DNA from: a virus
Virus record (IMG/VR): IMGVR_UViG_3300024518_002956
Location: 1-25,936 of that record
DNA: 25,936 nt
Strand: one strand, 5' to 3'
Within the stretch, counting starts at the first letter, position 1; every line of letters begins with the position of its first letter. The position numbers and the translations under genes are program-made. The notes under the pieces were generated by a model. The model searched no databases and was not told where the DNA came from. It saw only the letters and a list, made by a program, of their open reading frames with translations. This document shows, in pieces, positions 14,115 to 21,118 of this stretch.

Positions 14115-15538
14115 AGTCTATAGCCTTTGTATTCCTTCGTGTCGGGCGTTTTACCTTCTGCCGCCGGTATCAATGCCAATGCCGTCCCCACAGTAACATC
14201 GTCGCCGCGATTGCCATGCGTAACGTTAAAATCAGAATCACACTGCAAGCCCTGGAGTTCCCGCAGTAATTCATGAGTCGCCTGTTCCTGGCACACCATA
14301 TTTTGCGAACAATTCGTGCAGCTTTCCTTCCAACAGTCCAGCAAAGTATCGCTATAGATTGCAAGCCATCTGTTTTTTATAATTGGAAGTATATTCTGAA
14401 ACAGATGCTTCCTGCCGGTGCCTGTGAAATTATAGCCATCGACTTTATCTTTGCCCCACTTTTTCTGGAAACGTTGTATTGTGGCGACTGCCTGCCACTT
14501 GTCAAACAGTACCTTTTGAGTTTTCTTATCTCGCATTTCTTCGGCTGTGTCAGCGGCTTCATTCAGATCAACTGGTTCTGCCTTGCTCCCTCTAAATATC
14601 TTTATTCCATCCACGATATAGAGATCATCAGATGCTTTGGTGACTTTAGATATAGCACATTTGTCTTTCGTTAAGCCCCAGTCGCAGCCTATGAAGTTTC
14701 CAGCATACTTCAGATCGGTCGGTTTCTCCCAGACTGGCCGAATTATTGCCTCTATATCATCATCTGACAGAAACGACGCTCCTCGAATGACCAAGTTGCT
14801 GTAGTGCCTGGCGAATACAGCAGGCGGCATAATCTTTCTATCACGTTCGATCTGCGCTTTGTTGGTCAACGGGGATTTGAGTTCGGTAGTTTCGTAAAGG
14901 TAGGTTTCCTTTTCGGCTCCGTCCCTTCCGAGTTTCATGAAGTCGTTGAGCGGCCCCTCTTCAGCTTCGCCAACAGTGGAGGCTATTATCATCAGCGGCT
15001 GGGATCTGGCGGACTGAGAAGGTAGGAGCAAGTATACAAGATTCCACGAATGTTCAGGAAGTTGGGCCAGTTCATCCCATAAAAGCACATCGGCAGTGAT
15101 ACCAGGAGCCGACGCCTTATCAGATGTAAGGATGGTCCAGGTATTGCCGTTGGTTGGATTGGTCATCACATCTCTGGTAATCTTTATGTGATCTGATAGA
15201 TTACGATTGAATGCTATGGCTTTTTTGACCCGTTCAGGAACTAACGCAGCTTGATCTTTATCGCACGCTATGGAGTAGATGTTGAGGCCATAACCGCAAC
15301 ACACCAGCATATACAATCCAATACACTGGAGAATGAGCGACTTCCCCTGCTGCCTCGGTGTTGAAATTACTGCTCCTGTATACATGCGTTTGTCACCATC
15401 CATCGTTTGGAACAATTCACTTAGTATCTGTTTTTGCCATCCCCACTGAGCGAAGTTTATACGCTGTCTGCTATCTGGCACAAAGTATTCCTTCTCTAAA
15501 AACTCAATGATTCTAGCTTTCTTCGTAATAACTCCCAT
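14111..15538 (-). CDS. terL: Terminase large subunit (ATPase/nuclease)
   Basis: 475 residues. The ATPase half has Walker A STPRQQGKS (59-67) and Walker B VLLWDE (150-155 region) with a following coupling-like segment (IIASTV). The nuclease half has the acidic residues GCDWGLTKD (Asp286), LFDKW (Asp346) and HGNRGDDVTVGTALAL (Asp446/447), as in TerL RNase-H-like nucleases that cut the concatemer at packaging. Between them, residues 402-416 contain four Cys (402, 407, 410, 416), a C-x4-C-x2-C-x5-C cluster that might bind a metal and is not a general TerL feature that I know. It overlaps the small subunit by 26 bases. Confidence 0.92.
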   Translation of the reverse strand: MGVITKKARIIEFLEKEYFVPDSRQRINFAQWGWQKQILSELFQTMDGDKRMYTGAVISTPRQQGKSLILQCIGLYMLVCCGYGLNIYSIACDKDQAALVPERVKKAIAFNRNLSDHIKITRDVMTNPTNGNTWTILTSDKASAPGITADVLLWDELAQLPEHSWNLVYLLLPSQSARSQPLMIIASTVGEAEEGPLNDFMKLGRDGAEKETYLYETTELKSPLTNKAQIERDRKIMPPAVFARHYSNLVIRGASFLSDDDIEAIIRPVWEKPTDLKYAGNFIGCDWGLTKDKCAISKVTKASDDLYIVDGIKIFRGSKAEPVDLNEAADTAEEMRDKKTQKVLFDKWQAVATIQRFQKKWGKDKVDGYNFTGTGRKHLFQNILPIIKNRWLAIYSDTLLDCWKESCTNCSQNMVCQEQATHELLRELQGLQCDSDFNVTHGNRGDDVTVGTALALIPAAEGKTPDTKEYKGYRL

Positions 15539-16061
15539 TCATAATCGCCTGAGTAATGTTTACCGACCCGCTGTGTTCTGTGTGACTATCAGGTTCACCG
15601 ACTAATACCAGTGTCAGTTTAGCAAGATCTATTTCTGCCTTGATCATCCTTACCTGCATGTTTGACAGCCGTTCCATATCCTCTATGGAGTTGACCACTA
15701 TGGGATTCTCTGGCTCTGGATTATCATCGCTAGGAATCCTCTTGAAGGCAGTCCCGAAAACAGCGTTAATGTATGATGTCTTAGTTGCTATATCTTTAAC
15801 TCTAACGCTGCACAAATCCAGAATGCCGGAGATCAATTCCTTCGCGTCCAGCTTTTCCTCTTCCTCTAATTCCTCGACGGCTTCCTGTACGGGCTGCTTT
15901 GCGCGTTCTTTCCAATGGAGATCTTTTTCCCAACCGTAGGCGGTGGATTTCCCCTTTCCAAACTTTTGTTGGAATTTTCCAAGAAAGTCCAGATTGATGC
16001 CTCCATGCTCCATATACATCATATAGGCGTCAAGCGTTATGGCTGTCTCTAGTTTCGGCAT
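15513..16061 (-). CDS. terS: Terminase small subunit
   Basis: 182 residues. The N-terminal part reads as an HTH (DAYMMYMEHGGINLDFLGKF, then FGKGKSTAYGWEKDLHWKER), as in small terminases that recognise the packaging site. The central part is an oligomerisation helix (VQEAVEELEEEEKLDAKELI) and the C-terminal part contains NSIEDMERLSNMQVRMIKAE. It lies directly before TerL with a short overlap and begins inside a small preceding gene (GGGGCAGGA upstream). The call rests mainly on HTH shape and position. Confidence 0.75.
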   Translation of the reverse strand: MPKLETAITLDAYMMYMEHGGINLDFLGKFQQKFGKGKSTAYGWEKDLHWKERAKQPVQEAVEELEEEEKLDAKELISGILDLCSVRVKDIATKTSYINAVFGTAFKRIPSDDNPEPENPIVVNSIEDMERLSNMQVRMIKAEIDLAKLTLVLVGEPDSHTEHSGSVNITQAIMNGSYYEES

Positions 16062-16206
16062 CTGGTTCCTGCCCCAGTTCTTTCAAATGTCCTGCTGTTA
16101 TAAATCTATCTATCCAGAAATCAGCGTATGCTTTCTTACAGACATCAGGCATCTTTCTACCACAACCTGCTCTTGATTCCAGCCAATCTTTGCCTATGCC
16201 TGCCAT
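16030..16206 (-). CDS. Small 58-residue protein overlapping the small terminase start
   Basis: Found by reading the gap between methyltransferase and small terminase. ATG 16206 comes two bases past the methyltransferase stop with AAGGTGGGA just upstream. The product begins MAGIGKDWLESRAGCGRKMP and ends GQEPDAETRDSHNA; it has two Cys and a helical, aromatic middle (YADFWIDRFITAGHLKEL). Its last 32 bases overlap the terminase start. No family recognised. Codon sense and spacing make it a probable gene. Confidence 0.65.
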   Translation of the reverse strand: MAGIGKDWLESRAGCGRKMPDVCKKAYADFWIDRFITAGHLKELGQEPDAETRDSHNA

Positions 16207-16207
16207 A

Positions 16208-17575
16208 TCATCCCACCTTCAGCGGTTTACGCCCCGCTTCTTCCCATGATAGCGTCTTGCCGTTGCGCTGGACTGATACGCCAGCAGAATCGAATTTAGA
16301 ATGATTTATATATCGCTTGACAATGACGTCGCAATATTTCGGGGCGATCTCCAGACCATAGCAGATTCTGTCCAGTTGGGCTGCGGCTATGAGCGTTGTG
16401 CCTGAGCCACAAAAAGGCTCCCAGATAATATGCCCCGCTTCTGAATGGGCTTTGATTGCCCTTCCCGGTATGCCTACCGGGAAGGCTGCAACGTGCCTTG
16501 TTAGCGGCCTGTCATCAGTTGATTCGTTTCTGGTGTCCCACACAGCCCGAACGCTTATATCCCAATCATAAACTTGGTCCCCTTCTCCGCCAGGAAGTCG
16601 CCATGTCCATATATGCTCCCATTCTTGATGGTGCGGTATGCTGGTCTTGTATGTCCAGAATGGCTGCTGTAACCGATTGAACGGCTTATACCATATTCGC
16701 TGTGCGTATAAATCCATTCCGCGCTCTTCATGAAATATCTGCCAATAATCTTTTGAGGTTGGGTATAGGCATTGCCTGTTACTGCTGGTCATTGGCTTAC
16801 TATGAGATTGCGACGCAATCTCATCAAAGTTGACAAAGAAAAACCCCCCTGGTTTAATTGTTTCAAGCGAACAGTCTGCAACTTTCCGTAACATTCCAAG
16901 ATACTGGACAAACGATACCCCGGCTTCGTATTCCTTGCCTACACCATAAGGCGGTGAGGTCAAACCCATGTCCGCCTTCTCCCCTCCCATAACCCGCTCA
17001 ACGTCCTCACGCTTCGTAGAGTCCCCACATAACACCCTATGTTTTCCGAGACTCCACAGGTCACCATGCTGCGTCACTGGCTTGACTTCGTCAACCTCTG
17101 GCGGGTCGTCTTCAGTAACAGGCTTCGCTGGCTGCATGGCTGTTATCTCTTTCAGCGTATATCCCATACGCTCGATAGGCGTTTCCATCTTTTGCAAGGT
17201 CACGGAGATCGCCTTGAGCTTCACCCCGTCATTGGTAGACATATCCGAGAGAGCATTATCACGCGCCAAGAGCGCCAGCGTTTCTGCGTCTGTCAGGTCT
17301 TTGACCACGAAGTCTGCTTCTATACAGCCTAAAAGCAAGAGGGCCGCATAAACGCCATGCCCCTTATATAATTTATGTGTTGAGCGTTGTATACCCATAG
17401 ACCCCGCAATATAGCCATCCATGATGAGACTTTGTTCGATTGCTTTGATTTGTTCTGGAGAGTGAAGACGGGGATTATCAGGATGGGGTGAAACCTCGGA
17501 CAACGGGAGTCGCTCAATATCTAGCTCTGCGACTTCCAACGATTTATCGCCCGTTGTCGCTACGTCTGCACTCAT
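16208..17575 (-). CDS. ParB-domain/DNA methyltransferase fusion
   Basis: 455 residues; AAAGG 6 bases before ATG 17575. Residues about 18-110 form a ParB/Srx-like domain (LSEVSPHPDNPRLHSPEQIK, YKGHGVYAALLLLG, LARDNALSD). A linker with GDLWSLGKHRVLCGDST leads to an amino-methyltransferase with motif IV TSPPY (206-210) before motif I FCGSGTT (388-394), i.e. the beta-class order, and a HVAAFPV segment (361-367). Such fusions methylate N4-cytosine or N6-adenine and are common in phages, for host-restriction avoidance or to mark DNA. It leads the late operon before the terminase. Target sequence unknown. Confidence 0.9.
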   Translation of the reverse strand: MSADVATTGDKSLEVAELDIERLPLSEVSPHPDNPRLHSPEQIKAIEQSLIMDGYIAGSMGIQRSTHKLYKGHGVYAALLLLGCIEADFVVKDLTDAETLALLARDNALSDMSTNDGVKLKAISVTLQKMETPIERMGYTLKEITAMQPAKPVTEDDPPEVDEVKPVTQHGDLWSLGKHRVLCGDSTKREDVERVMGGEKADMGLTSPPYGVGKEYEAGVSFVQYLGMLRKVADCSLETIKPGGFFFVNFDEIASQSHSKPMTSSNRQCLYPTSKDYWQIFHEERGMDLYAQRIWYKPFNRLQQPFWTYKTSIPHHQEWEHIWTWRLPGGEGDQVYDWDISVRAVWDTRNESTDDRPLTRHVAAFPVGIPGRAIKAHSEAGHIIWEPFCGSGTTLIAAAQLDRICYGLEIAPKYCDVIVKRYINHSKFDSAGVSVQRNGKTLSWEEAGRKPLKVG

Positions 17576-17772
17576 ATTGCCTTTGGAAGTAAGGACGCGG
17601 TCGAATGGGTAGGGTATCTTCCGCGCCCCTTGTTAATCAGGATCGTCATGTCCTTTATCGATCCCGACATCTGCTGCAACCGTCTTTGAGTCTTCGCTAT
17701 CGTTTGTTTCTTTGGCTTCGTTGCGGTTGCTTATATCGTCGTCGCGTGGTTCTTGGTATTGTCGTATAATGG

Positions 17773-17822
17773 CCGACTCCTGACAAATTGTGCGGCTATG
17801 GGAGATAGAAGCCAGGAGCCGA
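17773..17822 (-). ncRNA. Leader RNA hairpin upstream of the methyltransferase
   Basis: In minus-strand RNA the arm encoded at 17813-17822 pairs with the arm encoded at 17773-17782. It forms ten pairs including two G-U, around a 30-base loop that contains a small GGCT/AGCC pairing. On the plus strand those two positions would be A-C mismatches. It lies about 30-80 bases after the predicted transcription start, so it would be in the 5' leader of the late operon. A regulatory role is inferred; no known riboswitch class is recognised. Confidence 0.55.
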
Positions 17823-17857
17823 CGATTATTTTACATGGAAAAACCAATTCTATCTCA

Positions 17858-17886
17858 ATATTATCATACTAGAGCCAATGAGTCAA
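17858..17886 (-). promoter_or_regulatory. Putative sigma70/sigmaA promoter for the late operon
   Basis: On the minus strand TTGACT (17881-17886) is followed after exactly 17 bases by TAATAT (17858-17863). The -35 matches five of six consensus bases; the -10 is weaker, matching four of six. The region lies just after the stop of the small membrane-protein gene and about 280 bases before the methyltransferase ATG, the only long gap in the minus-strand cluster. Confidence 0.6.
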
Positions 17887-17906
17887 GAGAATAATGACAA
17901 GCCGCG

Positions 17907-18053
17907 TCAATCTTCTGTTCGTGTCAAAGCCTTTTTCGTGTGCTGATAAATCTGCCGCCGCTTCCTTTTCTCCGCCTTGTATTTGAGCCATGCGAAGCCT
18001 ATAATCAAGACGCCAGCCAGTATCCCTATATCACCGATCAACTCTTTCATCAT
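17907..18053 (-). CDS. Small membrane protein, 48 residues
   Basis: Found by direct reading of the gap. ATG-ATG at 18053/18050 overlaps the preceding stop (ATGATGA), with GCGGGGA a few bases upstream. It begins MMKELIGD, has one membrane segment at about 9-23 (IGILAGVLIIGFAWL) and a very basic tail (KYKAEKRKRRQ) ending TRTED. Single-span proteins with a basic cytoplasmic tail occur among phage inhibitors, superinfection-exclusion and holin-like proteins, but no family is recognised. It is the last gene of the accessory block before the late promoter. Confidence 0.65.
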   Translation of the reverse strand: MMKELIGDIGILAGVLIIGFAWLKYKAEKRKRRQIYQHTKKALTRTED

Positions 18054-18541
18054 TCAATCCCCGCTTTCTTGAGCGCGGCTACAACAGCATCCCATTGGTG
18101 TTCATCGAAGTTGGCGGTTATCCTGCTCCCCACAATGACATATTTAGTAAGCAGCGCTTGATCTCTCACCATCTTCAACGCCCTATACGCATCAGGTGAC
18201 GCGGCGAACTCTCGCTCCCAGTTATCAGGGCAGACAACATAGGCGTCATCAACGCGATAGATCCCCTTCCCAACATAACTGCCCGACCCATCGTCATACC
18301 GCCAGTCCTCTTCCAGAATCCCCGACTCATGCTGCTCCGGTTCGTCGGCCGGCTCCAGCGGCTCGACTGAGACAACAGCAGCGTAATGATGCCAGGCGCC
18401 GTGGTTGACGCTCATAATGAAGTTTGCCGCATTAACCTCAATGACCGTTCCTTCCCTGGTACAGCCCTTAAATACCACCCTCACAGAGTACCCCAATTCA
18501 TACGCATGTTTTATCCACTTCTTGATTTCTTCTTGAGTCAT
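18050..18541 (-). CDS. Hypothetical protein with SH3-like N-terminal part
   Basis: 163 residues; GAGAGGTGA 3 bases before ATG 18541. The N-terminus is a helix (EEIKKWIKHAYELGYSV) followed by beta strands (VRVVFKGCTREGTVIEVNAA, WHHYAAVVSVEPLEP) like a small SH3-type barrel. An acidic linker leads to a C-terminal part with YVVCPDNWEREFAASPDAYR and a final helix (DAVVAALKKAG). No known family. It overlaps the membrane-protein gene by four bases and belongs to the accessory block. The function is unknown. Confidence 0.6.
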   Translation of the reverse strand: MTQEEIKKWIKHAYELGYSVRVVFKGCTREGTVIEVNAANFIMSVNHGAWHHYAAVVSVEPLEPADEPEQHESGILEEDWRYDDGSGSYVGKGIYRVDDAYVVCPDNWEREFAASPDAYRALKMVRDQALLTKYVIVGSRITANFDEHQWDAVVAALKKAGIE

Positions 18542-18593
18542 AAGTCACCTCTCATTCAGGATAACAAGTTTTGATCTCCGGCTTCTGCGGATC

Positions 18594-19349
18594 CTAGATG
18601 ATCTCGATCTCTTCACCTTTGACCGCTGGAGAGCGTCCGGGCTTTTCCAGAATCCGCTCGATTCCAGACTTGAGCCTTACGTCAGTAAACGTTCGCAACT
18701 CGTCTATAAGCCCTTGTAGCTCGTCTGGCGAAGGCTCTGGGAGTCCGTTCTTGCCGCTGTCCACGCCGATGTATACGATGTAGGGTGATGTGTCTTTTAT
18801 GTTATCCGCAAATATATGGCTAAATTTCATAACAGGCTCGATGCTAATCATTGTTTTAATACCTTGCTTGACCGCACCTAACCAATAGAGCCTATCTAAC
18901 CCAGACACAGGGACATCAGATACTGACGCCGTCACCATCGCTTTATCGGTCTCTACTGTCGTCCCGATAATACAATTTAGATACTGCAAGACAGTCCCCC
19001 ACGACCGATAACGAACAGGATCTTTAGTCAAGAACATATATTCATTATCTGGATACTTCTGGCAATGATCAAGTACGGCTTTGATCCATTCAGACTCCAC
19101 CCATTCGCCCCACATATCGCCAGAACTGCACACGAATATCTTGCGCCCAGACCCCAGGTTATCCTTCAGATAATTCTTCGTACCGTTCTCGCCATTCCTG
19201 AAAACCGGCGTGGTCATATCTTGAGTAGACCGCGCCTCTATCCGCTTGATACTGCAATAAGTACACGAATGCAAGCAACCGCCGATGGGATTCCAGCGCC
19301 ACCAGCCAGGATACATACGTCCGTTTTCTATCGGTTTCAATAAGCCCAT
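18594..19349 (-). CDS. DUF5131 (phage Gp37/Gp68) family, radical-SAM-like protein
   Basis: 251 residues from ATG 19349, chosen for GAGGTG 6 bases upstream over an ATG at 19385. Residues 20-36 (NPIGGCLHSCTYCSIKR) contain C25-x3-C29-x2-C32, the radical-SAM iron-sulfur motif. The rest follows the DUF5131 pattern: KIFVCSSGDMWGEWV, DNEYMFLTKDPVRYR, IIGTTVET, IKTMISIEPVM and YIVYIGVDSGKNG. The family is frequent in phages and mobile elements but its substrate is, to my knowledge, not established; a nucleic-acid or nucleotide modification is plausible. It sits in the accessory block, separate from the methyltransferase by two genes. Confidence 0.85.
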   Translation of the reverse strand: MGLLKPIENGRMYPGWWRWNPIGGCLHSCTYCSIKRIEARSTQDMTTPVFRNGENGTKNYLKDNLGSGRKIFVCSSGDMWGEWVESEWIKAVLDHCQKYPDNEYMFLTKDPVRYRSWGTVLQYLNCIIGTTVETDKAMVTASVSDVPVSGLDRLYWLGAVKQGIKTMISIEPVMKFSHIFADNIKDTSPYIVYIGVDSGKNGLPEPSPDELQGLIDELRTFTDVRLKSGIERILEKPGRSPAVKGEEIEII

Positions 19350-19469
19350 CCGGATCACCTCACATACGTTAAGTGTAGCCTTCATTGCGAGTTATCTAGT
19401 CCATTTCCTCAAAAACGGCCCTTACCTCCGACCCCACCCCTGCGACTATCATTTTCATTAGCGAGCAAG

Positions 19470-20012
19470 CTACCCTCTTCTATATAGCGCGGTAGTGGGG
19501 TATATACTCGTTTCTGGATCTGGATTATCAAACATCTCCGCCACTGCTTTCGTGCGCTCTTTCTGAAAATCTCCCAATATAGATCCGTCGTCCGCCGCCT
19601 CCACAGAAGCCATGTCGTGAGTAGTTAGATCCGCGTTATGCGCATCAACTATTTTCTGTGCGTCTTCTATTGTGCCCATATTCAATATCTCCAAAGCTAA
19701 TGGAGAACCCGTCTCTGGCATGACTGTCTCGTATTGATCATCAAGTATCCACAAATACACCAATTGGCCATCATGATATTTCGACCCCACATGCCATTTA
19801 TTATTGACAGACTTCTCTTCCTCTTCCACCTCCCCCACGGAGCGAATGTCGGTGATTTCCCTGTAAAAATACATCTTCCCGTTGATATAAACTTTCGTTG
19901 AATTCCATTGAGTAATGAACCCCGTCAAGGGATTCTCATCGGCCAACTCACAAGTAACCTCCAGATCCTTCGTCCACGCGTCCAGGACCTTCTCTTTGAT
20001 TGTTTTCCTCAC
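19470..20012 (-). CDS. Hypothetical protein, 180 residues
   Basis: Starts at GTG 20012 with GAGGAGG 5 bases upstream. The N-terminal third is beta-like, possibly a small barrel (TCELADENPLTGFITQWNST, KVYINGKMYFYREITDIRSV). The middle is an acidic loop and further beta strands (HVGSKYHDGQLVYLWILDDQ), and an AQKIVDAHNAD helix motif follows, which is often found in short phage proteins. The C-terminal 50 residues are acidic and flexible. I do not recognise a function. The preceding neighbour is a 51-residue basic protein. Confidence 0.6.
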   Translation of the reverse strand: MRKTIKEKVLDAWTKDLEVTCELADENPLTGFITQWNSTKVYINGKMYFYREITDIRSVGEVEEEEKSVNNKWHVGSKYHDGQLVYLWILDDQYETVMPETGSPLALEILNMGTIEDAQKIVDAHNADLTTHDMASVEAADDGSILGDFQKERTKAVAEMFDNPDPETSIYPTTALYRRG

Positions 20013-20022
20013 GATTACCTCC

Positions 20023-20178
20023 TCACAGCGGCCATTTCCAGATGTTTTTAAGCCGCTTGCCTATGTATTTATTCTTCACTCTATTCGCCATCTTCTTAGG
20101 ACGGCCTGAGCCTACAGCCTCGACGTCGCCCAGGATCCTCGCCATCTTGTAAAGGATTCCTCTTGTTTTGCTCATCAT
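20023..20178 (-). CDS. Small basic protein of 51 residues
   Basis: Found by reading the gap between 20012 and 20175. Two ATGs (20178, 20175) follow GGAGG by 2 and 5 bases, so 20175 is the better start. It overlaps the preceding stop (ATGATGA). The product, MMSKTRGILYKMARILGDVE then GSGRPKKMANRVKNKYIGKR, is basic and helical and resembles short, widespread phage-borne proteins that carry a KMAR-LGD-E and a PKK-A-R-KNK pattern. Function unknown; basic charge suggests nucleic-acid contact. Confidence 0.7.
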   Translation of the reverse strand: MMSKTRGILYKMARILGDVEAVGSGRPKKMANRVKNKYIGKRLKNIWKWPL

Positions 20179-20498
20179 GACCTCCAGTTCGCGATTATCA
20201 ACTCAGCGTCAACAGACCATTCAGGGACGCCCATCAGCATCAAGAGAGCCTCATCACTGGACACCACTTCTCGCCCGCCAGTAACCGACGCCCGCCAGTC
20301 TTTAAGTGGCTTCCATTCCACACCTTTGAAAACAGAATCGTCAGGGGCTATGGGCTGCTCTACAATCTTGATGCTCTCAGGAAGCAGCTCAGGGCATCGC
20401 TGAACATCCATCAGTATCGTATCCTGGACCACCCCACCAGAAAGGTTCCAATAGTGTTGCTTTCTGCCATCTACAGTTTCCCAAATCAACTCGAACAT
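20175..20498 (-). CDS. Hypothetical protein, 107 residues
   Basis: AAAGGAG lies 9 bases before ATG 20498. The sequence is mixed alpha/beta: FELIWETVDGRKQHYWNLSG at the N-terminus, an ESIKIVEQPIAPDDSVFKG middle and a C-terminal helix region (SSDEALLMLMGVPEW, AELIIANWRS). No domain is recognised. It lies between the XRE regulator and the small basic gene in the accessory block. Confidence 0.6.
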   Translation of the reverse strand: MFELIWETVDGRKQHYWNLSGGVVQDTILMDVQRCPELLPESIKIVEQPIAPDDSVFKGVEWKPLKDWRASVTGGREVVSSDEALLMLMGVPEWSVDAELIIANWRS

Positions 20499-20513
20499 CT
20501 TCTTCCGCTCCTT

Positions 20514-20771
20514 TCATTCCGTCCCGTATCCCCGCTCAAGCCACATGGCTTTGAGGTCTGCTGCCTGCTTTGCGTTGTCGAACGGGATCTCTGGGGGCGA
20601 ATAAGAGAAGCCCCGCGCATGTAACGCTTCGCGGATTCTCCATCTTGTAGCCTGGCCTGGCCGCCGCTGTCCTTTCTCGACTTGGCGGATATACTCAACT
20701 GACATACCGAGCCGGCTTGCAAGTTCCTTCTGCGTCAGCCCCGCCTCTTTCCTCATCTCTCTCAAGTTCAT
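20514..20771 (-). CDS. XRE-family DNA-binding protein (short)
   Basis: 85 residues; the start overlaps the preceding gene by four bases (ATGA). Residues 1-55 are a Cro/CI-type HTH: MNLREMRKEAGLTQKELASR, LGMSVEYIRQVEKGQRRPGQ. The rest (ALHARGFSYSPPEIPFDNAK) has no further domain. Such proteins bind operators as dimers. It is encoded in the accessory block rather than beside an early promoter, so it may control an accessory or late step. The DNA target is unknown. Confidence 0.85.
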   Translation of the reverse strand: MNLREMRKEAGLTQKELASRLGMSVEYIRQVEKGQRRPGQATRWRIREALHARGFSYSPPEIPFDNAKQAADLKAMWLERGYGTE

Positions 20772-21082
20772 TCCGCTTTCAGCCTTTCCAGCAATTCCAC
20801 CAAAACATCACCATGACACGGCTCAGGGGCACACCAACAGACAAGCATCTTACCGCGTAGCCCTTCAAACTCTTCCGCAACACCACTATGATGTTTTAAG
20901 CGAGCGGAAATCCACTTTTTGTATTTTTCAATTACCGTGTCCCTATCGCCATCAGCACCTATCTTGAATGGATTAGCAAAAGTCGATCCTCTCTGCCCGC
21001 GAAACCCACGCCCGATATACACCCCGCCTTCTGCCTTCCAGTTCTTATGATCCCGTATATTTACTACCTCTGTCTCTTCCAC
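20768..21082 (-). CDS. DUF4326 family protein
   Basis: 104 residues starting at GTG 21082, with GGGGAG and GAGGAA upstream. It matches DUF4326: YIGRGFRGQRGSTFANPFKI, GDRDTVIEKYKKWI, then LRGKMLVCWCAPEPCHGDVL, where the CWC-x3-PCHGDVL ending is the family signature and might bind a metal or a nucleotide. The domain is common as a single small gene in phages and bacteria, sometimes fused to other enzymes; activity unknown. It overlaps the XRE gene downstream by four bases. Confidence 0.85.
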   Translation of the reverse strand: MEETEVVNIRDHKNWKAEGGVYIGRGFRGQRGSTFANPFKIGADGDRDTVIEKYKKWISARLKHHSGVAEEFEGLRGKMLVCWCAPEPCHGDVLVELLERLKAE

Positions 21083-21118
21083 TTCCTCACTCCCCTTTCA
21101 AGTTCTCTTGATAATGAA

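Larger units (their letters stand above)
17576..17906 (-). other. 331-bp gap: promoter, structured leader, start-less open frame
   Basis: No gene with a start codon is found. The stretch holds the promoter at 17858-17886, the hairpin at 17773-17822 and, near its end, a minus-strand frame running from about 17826 to the stop at 17638. That frame would encode a hydrophilic tail (reading ...ISNRNEAKETNDSEDSKT) but has no ATG, GTG or TTG. It could be a decayed gene end or a leader with no coding role. Confidence 0.6.

Noticed and set aside
17922-17927. Second -35-like TTGACA upstream of the late promoter
   Set aside because: No -10-like sequence at a proper distance (the bases 17 nt away read GGCTTG).
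19396-19458. 20-residue minus-strand frame (starts MKMIV) between the 180-residue gene and the DUF5131 gene
   Set aside because: Very short, no clear ribosome binding site and no family; could be a leader peptide but cannot be supported.
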